A stretch of 64,000 nt of DNA from an uncultured Nocardioides sp. (GTDB taxonomy: Bacteria > Actinomycetota > Actinomycetes > Propionibacteriales > Nocardioidaceae): NCBI RefSeq assembly GCF_947489365.1, contig NZ_CANLDB010000005.1:1-64000 (forward strand), in the 5' to 3' direction. The position numbers were made by a program, and so were the translations under genes. The notes under the pieces were generated by a model. The model did not search any database. It worked only from the letters and a program-made list of their open reading frames with translations, and had not been told where the DNA came from. Shown piece after piece: positions 48,784 through 57,662 of the stretch; position 1 is the first letter of the stretch; each line of letters begins with the position of its first letter.

Positions 48784-49275
48784 ACCCGCGCCAAGCGATC
48801 GCAGATCTCCTTTGAACTGCTCCCCTCAAGCGCACTGCCCGCTATCGTGCCAAGCAGACTCCACGCCATGCACTAAAGCCTACGTCGTGGCAGCATTCGT
48901 CGAACCGCCTGAGCACGACAACCCGCGAGTGTACGTAAGCGATGACTGCGCTATTGGGGCGGAATGAATCCCGGGGTCAGGAAATCGCGACACGAGTTCC
49001 AGACCCCAGCAGCGCCTAGCACTGTCGCCCCTTCATTAGAGGTAACTGCGCAACGCGACCAGTATTACGGCCGCAGTGACCGCCAGTTGCGGTCGTACTG
49101 CCAGGCGAACGAATCACCCGAAGAATGGCAAGACCGGGCAAAAGCGGACCCGGTGTCTGTTTGCTGCTCGCACACTGACCATCTCGACGCGATATACGGC
49201 TAATCGGGGATGGTGCGCCCTCTCCATAGATCGACCCTTCAACACGAAGTCCCTCGAGTGACACCAGCCTCAAAC
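48784..49275. other. Gap in the AT-richer island, no convincing gene
   Basis: The plus-strand transposase frame runs on open to TAA 48874-48876. After that only short frames occur, the longest at 48964-49203 (79 codons, Gln/Arg/Ser-rich, weak ribosome site). Base composition is clearly less GC-rich than either flank. I see no RNA gene or repeat here. Confidence 0.5.
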
Positions 49276-50109
49276 TCAGCGGAAAGGACGGCGGAGCATC
49301 TGGAGTTGAGGTGGCATGGGTGGGTCTTTTAGACCACCCTGACTACTTCTCCCATCGACAAACCTCCGACGCAAGTTAGACAGCCAGCGCTCCTCATCCG
49401 AGGATTCTAGACGAATCGCAGCATGCATCATACGTCGATGGTGGACAGGGAAGTCGCGCTCAAAAGCCTGATGTGTGACCAAGGCGTCAAAAAAACACTT
49501 CCAGTAGTGCTCCAGGAGATTAGACATTACCGTAACCCGGAATAATGAGATTTCTTGAAGTTTTTCAGTCCGGGTCTCATTGACACCATCCGATGATCTC
49601 GCTAACGCGGTTCGCCATTCGCCGTGGGCCAAGGAGTTTCGAGTATCGATTAGCGGGTCAAGATACTCACGCGCTACGCGGCTTAAATCTGCGTATCGCC
49701 GCTTATCATCGCCAGTCAATCTTCGCGGCATCTCGCCAGGACCAACCAGAACAGGGGGATCGCGACGCGATAAGCGATCGCTAAAAGCCAAACGCAAAAG
49801 CAGTTTCCAGCGCGAGGCGATACCGCCCTTTAGAGCCTCGGCTCGCTGAGTAGTATCGAGTCGTGAATCCGGGTGCCAAACGAGCCAACCCAGACGCGCC
49901 TCATATTGCGCCGCTAGGAGTAGGTAAGCAACTCTCGCCGTCGTGTCGGCAGCCACCATCCGCCCGTCAGTGTTTGCCCCTGAGATCCTCGATGCCGGGG
50001 CCCGGGCAGCCTGACTTTTCGCTTGTAGCAGCACTTGCCGCAAAGCAGACGTGCCCGTTCGAACGTTTTCGTCGATAGCAGCAAAGAGCCGAAGCTCATC
50101 CTCTGACAT
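49276..50109 (-). CDS. HEPN-motif protein in the defence-like island
   Basis: About 277 aa from ATG 50109 with AGAGGTGG directly upstream (a TTG at 50133 is less likely). Largely helical. Near the middle, DTRNSLAHGEW contains R157-N-S-L-A-H162, the Rx4H (RNxxxH) signature of HEPN-domain RNases and nucleotidyltransferase-linked toxins. The rest is Arg-rich with several aromatic patches. Codon use and GC are lower than in the flanking genes. It converges with nothing and lies 651 bp from the SIR2 gene, transcribed away from it. Likely a toxin/effector or sensor. Family not otherwise recognised. Confidence 0.6.
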   Translation of the reverse strand: MSEDELRLFAAIDENVRTGTSALRQVLLQAKSQAARAPASRISGANTDGRMVAADTTARVAYLLLAAQYEARLGWLVWHPDSRLDTTQRAEALKGGIASRWKLLLRLAFSDRLSRRDPPVLVGPGEMPRRLTGDDKRRYADLSRVAREYLDPLIDTRNSLAHGEWRTALARSSDGVNETRTEKLQEISLFRVTVMSNLLEHYWKCFFDALVTHQAFERDFPVHHRRMMHAAIRLESSDEERWLSNLRRRFVDGRSSQGGLKDPPMPPQLQMLRRPFR

Positions 50110-50159
50110 CTGCCACCTCTCGTACCGACGCAAGACATGACCCGTGGTGCATGTCCTCC

Positions 50160-50268
50160 GCCGGTACGGGAGTCGAACCCGAAAACTCCTGTCTCATCGG
50201 TGGTGACGCGCTGCGCATGCTCTCGGCGACACCCCTCCACAGACGTGTTTCCCATTACACCAACCGGC
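50160..50268 (-). tRNA. Degenerate tRNA-like sequence with enlarged anticodon loop
   Basis: On the minus strand: acceptor halves GCCGGT (50263-50268) and ACCGGC (50160-50165); D-arm GTGT-8 nt-ACAC (50245-50260) with the GTGTAAT..GG pattern of Gln-type tRNAs; T-arm CGGGTTCGACTCCCG (50167-50181). The anticodon stem TCTGT/ACAGG (50239-50243, 50188-50192) encloses 46 nt instead of 7. It may be a tRNA pseudogene, a tRNA with an insertion, or a tRNA-derived element brought by the island. Confidence 0.45.
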
Positions 50269-50760
50269 CACGACGGGGGCGACCCCGGCGGGAGCAGTAC
50301 TGTAACAGGGGGGTCATGAGGCCAGCAGGCGCAGTCGGAGCTTCTTATGATTCCTGACCGCCCGCCCACGCTTGGGCGTACGTCTACACGTCGCGCATAG
50401 GGGTCGCGGCACATACGGTGCGCGCGGTAGGCACCCTGACGGCCTAGGTGCAGAGTTGCCGCGGCATCGGATGTGTTTCTAAGCCGCGGGTCTATATCAA
50501 AGGGACGGTGCCGCCGCCCCGCGCTCCTCGTCCGGCCCACTGCCCGTTGGCGAGGTATTTGTGCTGCGATCGGTTCTAAACCGACTCAACTCGGCCACTA
50601 GAAGGCAAGTCGACTTCCAGGAACCGGACACACATCCTGCGGCGACAAAAGAGATCGGACCCGACCGCAGCCTCGGCCATACTCTCAGTCGAGCCACCTC
50701 CGAACCGTGAACCTTGAGAACTCATGGCCAGGAAGCCAATGGTCTTCTAGAGTCACTTGA
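50269..50760. other. Intergenic, no gene seen
   Basis: About 490 bp between the tRNA-like sequence and the SIR2 gene. Only short frames without ribosome sites on either strand. The last 60 bp before the SIR2 gene are AT-rich and probably contain its promoter; no clear -35/-10 pair was identified. Confidence 0.5.
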
Positions 50761-52365
50761 GTGTCGACCGATTACTACGCCAAGTTGCCAAGACTCCTGC
50801 AAGACGAGCTATTGGAGGGGCGTTGGTTGCCAGTCGTGGGTGCGGGGATGTCCGCCAACGCTGTTGCTTCAGACGACCGCAAGCCCCCAGGCTGGGCGAA
50901 GCTCGCGAAAGACATTGAGTTGTACTTGGACGATGAACACGGCTCGACTGGTGCGATCGACGCAATTAGCAACTTTGAGCAGCGGTACGGCCGACTGCCG
51001 CTAATCGACAAACTACGCGACCTGCTTCTGATTGATGAAGTCAAGCCAAGCCAGCTCAATATTGAACTTGGTCGGATTCCGTTCGATGCAGTTCTCACGA
51101 CCAATTTCGACTTTGTGCTCGAGGACTCATGGCGCGAGTTGAACTGGCCTTTTGAGCCAATCGTGGGCGAGCAGAGGCTAGCTGCTCGCCGCCGTAGCCG
51201 CGCGACCCTCCTCGTGAAATTTCATGGCGACGTGCATCATCCGGATGAATTGGTTGCCACCGAGAATGACTATGATGGCTTCTTAACGAAGTACCCACTG
51301 TTAGCAACTTTCGTAGCCAACCTGCTCATCACTCGCGTCCCAGTTCTCATTGGCTACTCTGCAGACGACCCTGACTTCAGGGCCCTGCTGGCTCTGATCA
51401 AGAATCGATTGGGCTCAAACAGTTCTACACCATGGGTTATTCTGGCGACTGGAACCACCAGTCAAGTTAGTCGATTCGAACGTCGCGGCGTGCGAGTTGT
51501 CGTTCTGGAATCTCGTCGGGGAGTTAGTCGGACGTCGGTCTTCCAAAACTTCTTCAAGCAGTTGGCCGACGCACTCGAGGGGTCAGCAGCTTCACGCGCA
51601 GAATCGACCGAGGACTCCTTGTTAGCGGAGCTCCGAGTGCCAGTTCCTTCGGGGACGATGGTCGTTTTTCTTGGCGGCAACGAGGCCCTTGCGCGCTACC
51701 GCGAGGCAATATTCCCGGCGTTGCGCATGAACGGGCTCATCCCCGTGACACCCGACGATATTCAGAGCCAGCCCTCGCTGCACCTTGCGTCGTTGAGCCA
51801 ACTCTTAAGGCGCGCGGCCGCTGTCGTTCTGGATGGAAGAAACCGTGATCAGTCAGCCGCCCTTGAGATCGGGGTGGCTCGTTCCACAGTAGATCCACAA
51901 AGAATGATTGTTGTCGACCCTGACGCAAACGCAGAAGTTGGTGGCAGGCGAGTCGTGTCGGAAGAAGCGGATGAGTTCGACCTCTATGGATTAATGACCA
52001 TCGAGGATCGGGTGTTTGACGAGATTCTTCAGATGGTGGGACCAAGGACACCCGCGCTGACTGCAAACTCGGTCACCAGTCGGTTGAAGAATGGGGATAG
52101 CACTATGGCCTTTCTTGAGGCAGTTGTTGCCATTGAGGCTCAATTGAGAAGCCGGCAAGGCTTCCGGCAACAGTCGTTTCGACAACTGGTTAATGAGGCC
52201 AACATTCCGAAGGAGTACGTGCCCACCCTCCACGAGGCATACAAGTTGCGTGGAGAGTTTCTGCATCGCGGAATCCAGCCTCCCGCGGCGAAAGCGTCAG
52301 AAATGACATTAAAGTTGCTGTCGATCCTCGGAAGCCTGCCGCAGATTGATCTGCCGGAACGCTAG
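50761..52365 (+). CDS. SIR2 - Rossmann (NDT/TIR-like) - HEPN-like multidomain protein
   Basis: A 534-aa protein of low GC. Residues ~15-275 are a SIR2 domain: GAGMSA (27-32), TTNFD (113-117), KFHGD with H155, and LIGYSADDPDF (196-206), so an NAD+-consuming activity is expected. Residues ~298-385 resemble nucleoside deoxyribosyltransferase/TIR-like folds: MVVFLGGNEALARYREAI, then LRRAAAVVLDG and AALEIGVA with E369. Residues ~445-525 are helical with LRGEFLHRG, R497-x4-H502, a HEPN-type motif. GTG start with poor ribosome site. Prokaryotic SIR2 effectors kill infected cells by NAD+ depletion; this architecture I do not recognise. Confidence 0.75.
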   Translation: MSTDYYAKLPRLLQDELLEGRWLPVVGAGMSANAVASDDRKPPGWAKLAKDIELYLDDEHGSTGAIDAISNFEQRYGRLPLIDKLRDLLLIDEVKPSQLNIELGRIPFDAVLTTNFDFVLEDSWRELNWPFEPIVGEQRLAARRRSRATLLVKFHGDVHHPDELVATENDYDGFLTKYPLLATFVANLLITRVPVLIGYSADDPDFRALLALIKNRLGSNSSTPWVILATGTTSQVSRFERRGVRVVVLESRRGVSRTSVFQNFFKQLADALEGSAASRAESTEDSLLAELRVPVPSGTMVVFLGGNEALARYREAIFPALRMNGLIPVTPDDIQSQPSLHLASLSQLLRRAAAVVLDGRNRDQSAALEIGVARSTVDPQRMIVVDPDANAEVGGRRVVSEEADEFDLYGLMTIEDRVFDEILQMVGPRTPALTANSVTSRLKNGDSTMAFLEAVVAIEAQLRSRQGFRQQSFRQLVNEANIPKEYVPTLHEAYKLRGEFLHRGIQPPAAKASEMTLKLLSILGSLPQIDLPER

Positions 52366-52883
52366 AGCATGTCCTGAGCTCAAGGTCGGCACCAATGTCA
52401 GGCCCCAGCAAGCCCTGGCCATTTATTGATGTACGCATGCTACAACTTATCCATCTATTTCAGAGGCCAGCACCATTGCGCACGCGCAAATCCCAGATGC
52501 TCGCGCCCAGTCGTTGAGGCGCTCCGAGCCCTAGCGAGAAAAGGACGAAATATGGTGACAATACGTCGATCGGACGCCAAAGATTCCACCTACGAGAACT
52601 GGGTCACTACACTGCACTGCGGCAATCAAAAGTCCCTTGATGTCTTTGAAGAGGCGTTGCACCCGGGCGAGCACCCTTGAAACCGAGTGAGCCGGCGCGC
52701 GTTTAGGTGACCCGGTTCTGAAGCAAGCAGGAATGGGTGGTCGTTGCATTCCGACTCCCAGCCTTGTGGCTCGACCGTTGGCGCCACGGGCTCTAGCTTT
52801 TCGTCAGTTCACACTAGAACCTCTACCGCTGCGCCGACACGCACTCCTTTAAAAATCCAGGATCCTTCGTGCGAGCAGGAGCC
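52366..52883. other. Right part of the island, no convincing gene
   Basis: About 520 bp. A 42-codon frame at 52552-52680 has AAGGA upstream (MVTIRRSDAKDSTYENW...) and could be a small protein, but nothing supports it further. The segment 52740-52860 has scattered tRNA-like words but no foldable tRNA. GC returns to the chromosomal level at the stress protein gene. Confidence 0.45.
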
Positions 52884-53276
52884 CTACTGTGGCTTCACCG
52901 CCAACACCGGCACGGGCAGCTCGAGGAGCAGGCGCTGGGCGTTGCTGCCCATGACGAGCTTGCCGACCGGCGTACGACGGCGCAGGCCGATGACGGCGAG
53001 GGTGATGGGGTGCTTCTCGGCGAGGCTCACGAAGGTGTCGACGAGGGACGAGCCGTGCTCGGCGTGGTCGACGGTCGCGGTGACGCCGGCGTCCTTCGCG
53101 CGCTGGACCAGCGTGGAGCTGGCGGCGGAGTCGAGCATCGAGCCGTCGACGGGGACGCCGCGGCGGGGGCTGTTGAGGATGACGGCGTCCTCGCCGCGCA
53201 GGCCGGCCTCGCGCAGGCCGGCGTCCAGCGCCGCCTCGCCCTCGGGGGTGGGCACGTATCCGATCAGGATGGTCAC
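52884..53276 (-). CDS. Universal stress protein (UspA family)
   Basis: A 130-aa single-domain protein beginning MTILIGYVPTPEGEAALDAGL and ending LELPVPVLAVKPQ, the alpha/beta Usp fold. The nucleotide loop reads GLRRRTPVGKLVMGSNAQRLL, retaining the late Gly-Ser but with an Arg-rich start in place of GxxG. Distal gene of the kdgD operon, 73 bp after a second Usp gene. Its last codons form the right border of the normal-GC region next to the island. Confidence 0.85.
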   Translation of the reverse strand: MTILIGYVPTPEGEAALDAGLREAGLRGEDAVILNSPRRGVPVDGSMLDSAASSTLVQRAKDAGVTATVDHAEHGSSLVDTFVSLAEKHPITLAVIGLRRRTPVGKLVMGSNAQRLLLELPVPVLAVKPQ

Positions 53277-53349
53277 GGCCTGACGTCCTCTCGCTCGGAG
53301 CTGTCGCGGGCCGGGTCGGCTTCACGAGACCACCTGCAGCGTCGCAGAC

Positions 53350-53739
53350 TCAGCCGGTGGGCTCCACCGGCGGCTTCACGGCGGTGACCGGGCAGCGCGC
53401 CTCGAGGATGACCCGCTGCGTCAGCGAGCCGAGGAGCAGCTTGCCGACCGCCGACCGGCGGCGCTGGCCCATGACCAGCAGCTCCACCCCGGCCTCGTAG
53501 GAGAGGTCGATGAGGGCGTCCGCGAGGTCGTGCTCGGAGTCCACCAGCTGGATCGTCACCGTCCGCGAGCGCAGGGTCGCCTCGGCGAGCGCGCGGTCGG
53601 CCGCGAACTCCGGGGTCTCCCCCACCGCGCGGGGGCTGACGATCACCAGGTCGGAGCCGTGCAGCGCGCACTCGTGCACGGCGTGGCCGAGCGCGGCGCG
53701 GCTCTCCGGGGTGCCGAGGTACCCGAGCCCGATGCTCAT
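53350..53739 (-). CDS. Universal stress protein (UspA family)
   Basis: A 129-aa Usp protein (MSIGLGYLGTPESRAALGHAV..., MGQRRRSAVGKLLLGSLTQRVI, CPVTAVKPP). Its ATG overlaps the stop of the 2-hydroxyacid dehydrogenase gene (ATGA), tying it to the aldarate operon. It shares the RRRxxVGKL loop with the next gene, so the two are probably paralogues that may form a heterodimer. Confidence 0.85.
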   Translation of the reverse strand: MSIGLGYLGTPESRAALGHAVHECALHGSDLVIVSPRAVGETPEFAADRALAEATLRSRTVTIQLVDSEHDLADALIDLSYEAGVELLVMGQRRRSAVGKLLLGSLTQRVILEARCPVTAVKPPVEPTG

Positions 53740-54689
53740 CGGACCGACTCCGGCACCGGGGTGACGAGCTCGCCACGGTCGAGAAAGGCCTCGAGGTTGT
53801 CGAGCGTCAGCTGCTCCATCGCCGCGCGCGTCTCGACGGTGCCGCTGCCGAGGTGCGGCAGCAGGACGACGTTGTCGAGGCCGAGCAGGGCGTCGGGGAC
53901 CTTCGGCTCGTGGGCGAAGACGTCGAGGCCGGCGCCGGCGAGGCCGCCGGAGACCAACAGGTCGACGAGGGCGTCCTCGTCGACCACGGACCCGCGGGCG
54001 ATGTTGATCAGCCAGCCGTCGGGACCGAGGGCCTTCAGCACCGTCCGGTCCACCAGGTTCGCGCTCTCCGGCCCGCCGGAGGTGACGACGACCAGGATGT
54101 CCACGGCGGCGGCGAGCTCGGCGGGCGAGGCGGCGTACGCGTAGTCGACGCCGTCGACCTGGCGCCGGGAGTGGTAGGTGATCGGGCAGCCGAAGGCCTC
54201 GAGGCGCTGCGCGACGGCGCGGCCGATGCGGCCCAGGCCGAGGATCCCCACCCGCTTGCCGGACAGCCGCCGCATCAGCGGGAACGACTTGCCCGCCGAC
54301 CAGTCGCCCCCGCGTACGAACCGGTCGGCGGACGACAGGCCCCGGAGCACGTCGAGCGCGAGCCCGACCGCGGTGTCGGCCACGCAGTCGGTCAGCACGT
54401 CCGGGGTGTTCGAGACGACGACGCCGCGCTGCTGGGCGGCGGCGACGTCGGTGGTGTCGTAGCCGACGCCGAAGTTGCAGACCGCCTCCAGCGACGGCAG
54501 CGCCGCCATCAGCTCGGCGTCCACCCCGAAGCGGCCGGAGGTCACGACCACGCGGACGTCGCTGCCGTGCTCGGCGAGGTACGCCGCGCGCTCACCGGGG
54601 TCGGTCGGCAGCACGGGCGCGTCGTGGGTCTCGGCGAGCGTCGCGACCAGGGAGGGCTTGAGGTCTCCGACCGTCAGCACCTGGGACAT
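53736..54689 (-). CDS. D-isomer-specific 2-hydroxyacid dehydrogenase
   Basis: A 317-aa NAD(P)-dependent reductase with dinucleotide motif GLGRIG (151-156), and catalytic R232 (INIARGSVVDE), E261 (FAHEP) and H279 (LLPHLGSGT). Such enzymes reduce glyoxylate, hydroxypyruvate or other 2-keto acids. It lies 30 bp after gudD in the same operon, so it may handle keto-acid side products of aldarate breakdown. It is not required for the core kdgD route. Confidence 0.88.
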   Translation of the reverse strand: MSQVLTVGDLKPSLVATLAETHDAPVLPTDPGERAAYLAEHGSDVRVVVTSGRFGVDAELMAALPSLEAVCNFGVGYDTTDVAAAQQRGVVVSNTPDVLTDCVADTAVGLALDVLRGLSSADRFVRGGDWSAGKSFPLMRRLSGKRVGILGLGRIGRAVAQRLEAFGCPITYHSRRQVDGVDYAYAASPAELAAAVDILVVVTSGGPESANLVDRTVLKALGPDGWLINIARGSVVDEDALVDLLVSGGLAGAGLDVFAHEPKVPDALLGLDNVVLLPHLGSGTVETRAAMEQLTLDNLEAFLDRGELVTPVPESVR

Positions 54690-54719
54690 GGCATCTGCCT
54701 TCCGTCGTTCATGGGGCGG

Positions 54720-56060
54720 TCATCGGTCGAGCGCCGGGCGCTTCGGGTCGAAGGTCCAGCCGGGCACGAGGTACTGCATCGCCACGGCGTCGTCGCGCGC
54801 GCCGAGGCCCTCGGCGAGGTAGAGCTTGTGGGCGGCGGCGAGCCGGTCCTCGTCGAGCTCGACCCCGAGGCCGGGGGCGTCGGGCACGGTGAGGTGGCCG
54901 TCGGTGATCCGCAGCGGGTCGCGGGTCAGACCCTGCCCGTCCTGCCAGATCCAGTGGGTGTCGATCGCGGTGATCTCCCCCGGCACGGCGGCGGCCGCGT
55001 GGGTGAACATCGCCAGGGACACGTCGAAGTGGTTGTTGGAGTGCGACCCCCACGTCAGGCCCCAGCTCTCGCACAGCTGACCCACCCGCACCGAGCCGGC
55101 CATCGTCCAGAAGTGCGGGTCGGCGAGCGGGATGTCGACCGCCCCCGACCGCACCGCGTGGCCGAGCTGGCGCCAGTCGGTGGCGATCATGTTGGTCGCG
55201 GTCGTCAGGCCGGTGGCGCGCTTGAACTCCGCCATCACCTCGCGCCCCGAGAAGCCGTTCTCGGCGCCGCAGGGGTCCTCGGCGTACGCCACGACGCCAC
55301 GCAGCGCGCGGCCGTGGCGGATCGCGTCGGCGAGGAGCCAGCCGCCGTTCGGGTCCAGGGTCACGCGGGCCTCGGGGAACGCTGCGGCGAGCGCGGTGAC
55401 GACCTCGACCTCCTGCTCGCCGGGGAGCACTCCCCCCTTGAGCTTGAAGTCGGCGAAGCCGTAGCGCTCCTGCGCCGCCCGGGCGAGCGCGACGACGCCG
55501 TCGGCGTCCATCGCCTCCTCGTGGCGCAGCCGCGACCAGTCGTCGGCCGCGTCGGACCCCGCGTCCGGCCCCGCGTCGTACGCGAGGTCGGTGCGGCCGC
55601 GGTCGCCGACGAAGAACAGGTAGCCCAAGGCGGGCACCCGGTCGCGCTGCTGGCCGTCGCCGAGCAGCTCCGCGACGGGGACGCCGAGGTGCTGGCCGTG
55701 GAGGTCGAGCAGCGCGGACTCCAGTGCGGTGACGACGTGGACGGTGGTGCGCAGGTCGAACGTCTGCAGACCGCGTCCCCCGGCGTCGCGGGAGGCGTAC
55801 GCCGCGCCGATGCCGCGCAGCAGGCTGCGGAAGCCCGCGACCTCCTGGCCGATGAGCCGGTCGCCGGCCTCGACGAGGGTGCTGCGGATCGCCTCCCCGC
55901 CGGGGACCTCCCCGACGCCGACGAGGCCGTCGGAGTCGGTGAGGACCACGATGTTGCGGGTGAAGTAGGGCCCGTGCGCGCCGCTGAGGTTGAGCAGCAT
56001 CGAGTCGTGGCCCGCGACGGGCACGACCCGGACCGACGCGACGACCGGACGATCAGCCAC
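54720..56060 (-). CDS. gudD: Glucarate dehydratase
   Basis: A 446-aa protein, the same length as E. coli GudD. Start GTG 56060 overlaps the upstream aldehyde dehydrogenase gene by 8 bp; the longer frame to 56702 is shadow. Enolase superfamily residues: K206/K208 in DFKLKGG, metal ligand in LDPNGGW (~D236), [19 protein letters not shown] and the catalytic His in [13 protein letters not shown], each about one position from the E. coli numbering. It dehydrates D-glucarate (and L-idarate) to 5-keto-4-deoxyglucarate for KdgD. Confidence 0.92.
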   Translation of the reverse strand: MADRPVVASVRVVPVAGHDSMLLNLSGAHGPYFTRNIVVLTDSDGLVGVGEVPGGEAIRSTLVEAGDRLIGQEVAGFRSLLRGIGAAYASRDAGGRGLQTFDLRTTVHVVTALESALLDLHGQHLGVPVAELLGDGQQRDRVPALGYLFFVGDRGRTDLAYDAGPDAGSDAADDWSRLRHEEAMDADGVVALARAAQERYGFADFKLKGGVLPGEQEVEVVTALAAAFPEARVTLDPNGGWLLADAIRHGRALRGVVAYAEDPCGAENGFSGREVMAEFKRATGLTTATNMIATDWRQLGHAVRSGAVDIPLADPHFWTMAGSVRVGQLCESWGLTWGSHSNNHFDVSLAMFTHAAAAVPGEITAIDTHWIWQDGQGLTRDPLRITDGHLTVPDAPGLGVELDEDRLAAAHKLYLAEGLGARDDAVAMQYLVPGWTFDPKRPALDR

Positions 56061-57660
56061 GACCCGGCTCACCGTCGACGAGCCGCCACAGCCCCAGGCT
56101 GTTGTCGACGTCCACCTCGGCGGGCAGCAGCGCCGGCGGCACGTCCTGGTAGGCGACGGGACGCACGAACCGCTCGATCGCCAGGGTGCCGACCGACGTC
56201 GACCGCCCGTCGCTCGTCGCGGGGAACGGGCCGCCGTGCACCATCGCGCTGCCGACGTCGACGCCGGTCGGCCAGCCGTTGAACAGCACCCGGCCGACCT
56301 TGGTCTCGAGCACGTCGAGCAGGCCCGCGGCGGCGGCGTGGTCGGACTCGACCGCGTGGACGGTGGCGGTGAGCTGGCCCTCGAGCCGCTCGGCGACGCC
56401 GGCGAGCTCCTCGGCGTCGTCGACCTGCACGACCAGGGAGGACGAGCCGAAGTTCTCCTCCTGCATCGCGGGCTCCGCGGCGAAGTCGCCGAGGGCGGCG
56501 GTGAAGACGTGGGCCTGGCCGCCGGCGGCCAGGGACTCGTCCTGCTTGCCGCTGCCCACCGTGGCCACCCCGTCGAGCGCGCCCGTGCTGGCCACGCCCT
56601 CGACGTAGGAGGCGTGGATGCCCGGGTTGAGCATCGGCAGCGCCGGGCTGTCGGCCAGGCGCGCGGCGACGGCGGCGAGGAAGGCGTCGAGGTCGGGCCC
56701 ACGGACGCCGAAGACGAGGCCCGGGTTGGTGCAGAGCTGGCCGACGCCGACGGTGAGCGAGTCGACGTACGCCGCCGCGAGCGCCTCGGGCCCGGTCGCG
56801 AGGGCCCCGGGGAGCAGGAAGACGGGGTTGATGCTGGACATCTCGGCGTACACCGGGATCGGCACGGGCCGCCCGGCCGCCGCGGCGACGAGCGCGAGGC
56901 CGCCGGAGCGGGAGCCGGTGAAGCCGACGGCGCGGATCCGCGGGTCGGTCACGAGGGCCGTGCCGACGCCGCGGCCGTCGCCGTACACCATCGAGAAGAC
57001 GCCCTCGGGCAGGTCGTGGGCGGCCACCGCTGCCGCCAGGGCGCCCGCGACGAGCTCGGAGGTGCCGGGGTGGGCGCTGTGCGCCTTGACCACGACGGGG
57101 CAGCCGGCGGCCAGCGCGGAGGCGGTGTCGCCGCCGGCGACGGAGAAGGCCAGCGGGAAGTTGCTGGCGCCGAAGACCGCGACCGGGCCCAGCGGGATCT
57201 TGCGCTGGCGCAGGTCGGGGCGCGGGAGGGGCTTGCGGTCGGGCAGGGCCGGCTCGACGCGGGCGCCGACCCAGCTGCCCTCGCGGACGAGCGCGGCGAA
57301 GCGGCGCAGCTGGCCGACGGTGCGGCCCAGCTCGCCCCGCACGCGGGGCTCGACGATGCCGGTCTCGAGCTGCACCTGCGCGACGAGGGTCTCGCCGAGG
57401 GCCTCCACGTTGTCGGCGGCCGTCTCCAGGAACGCGGCGCGCTCGCTCGGGGAGGTCCTGCGGTACGTCGCGAAGGCGGCGTCGGCGAGCTCGGCGGCGC
57501 GGGCGACGTCGTCGGTGCCGCCGAGGCCGTACGCCGGCTCGAGCTCGGCGCCGGTGCGGGGGTCGACCCCGCGCACGGTGCCGTGGCTGCCCCTCACGCG
57601 GGTGGCACCGAGGAACATCTCCCCGGTGAGGGTGCTGGTGCTGGTCTGCGTGGCCGTCAT
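56053..57660 (-). CDS. 2,5-dioxovalerate (alpha-ketoglutarate semialdehyde) dehydrogenase
   Basis: A 535-aa aldehyde dehydrogenase. ATG 57660 has AAGGTGG seven bases upstream; GTG 57666 overlapping the kdgD stop is the alternative. Active residues: N167 (GASNFPL), K192, E273 (YAEMSSINP) and C310 (GQLCTNPG). The family that has this LCTNPG and ...[10 protein letters not shown] ending oxidises 2,5-dioxovalerate to 2-oxoglutarate, the last step after KdgD. Operon position between kdgD and gudD supports that call. Confidence 0.88.
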   Translation of the reverse strand: MTATQTSTSTLTGEMFLGATRVRGSHGTVRGVDPRTGAELEPAYGLGGTDDVARAAELADAAFATYRRTSPSERAAFLETAADNVEALGETLVAQVQLETGIVEPRVRGELGRTVGQLRRFAALVREGSWVGARVEPALPDRKPLPRPDLRQRKIPLGPVAVFGASNFPLAFSVAGGDTASALAAGCPVVVKAHSAHPGTSELVAGALAAAVAAHDLPEGVFSMVYGDGRGVGTALVTDPRIRAVGFTGSRSGGLALVAAAAGRPVPIPVYAEMSSINPVFLLPGALATGPEALAAAYVDSLTVGVGQLCTNPGLVFGVRGPDLDAFLAAVAARLADSPALPMLNPGIHASYVEGVASTGALDGVATVGSGKQDESLAAGGQAHVFTAALGDFAAEPAMQEENFGSSSLVVQVDDAEELAGVAERLEGQLTATVHAVESDHAAAAGLLDVLETKVGRVLFNGWPTGVDVGSAMVHGGPFPATSDGRSTSVGTLAIERFVRPVAYQDVPPALLPAEVDVDNSLGLWRLVDGEPGRG

Positions 57661-57662
57661 GG

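Noticed and set aside
48964..49203. 79-codon gene in the island
   Set aside because: Weak ribosome site, no recognisable domain, composition typical of non-coding sequence in this segment.
50160..50268. Functional standard tRNA gene
   Set aside because: Anticodon loop is 46 nt and no anticodon can be read; listed only as tRNA-like.
48676..52866. Attachment-site direct repeat CCAGGATCC at both island ends
   Set aside because: Only 9 bp shared and it contains a common palindrome; too short to call att sites.
52740..52870. Second tRNA near the island's right edge
   Set aside because: Words resembling D- and T-arms occur on the minus strand but no acceptor pairing or cloverleaf could be built.
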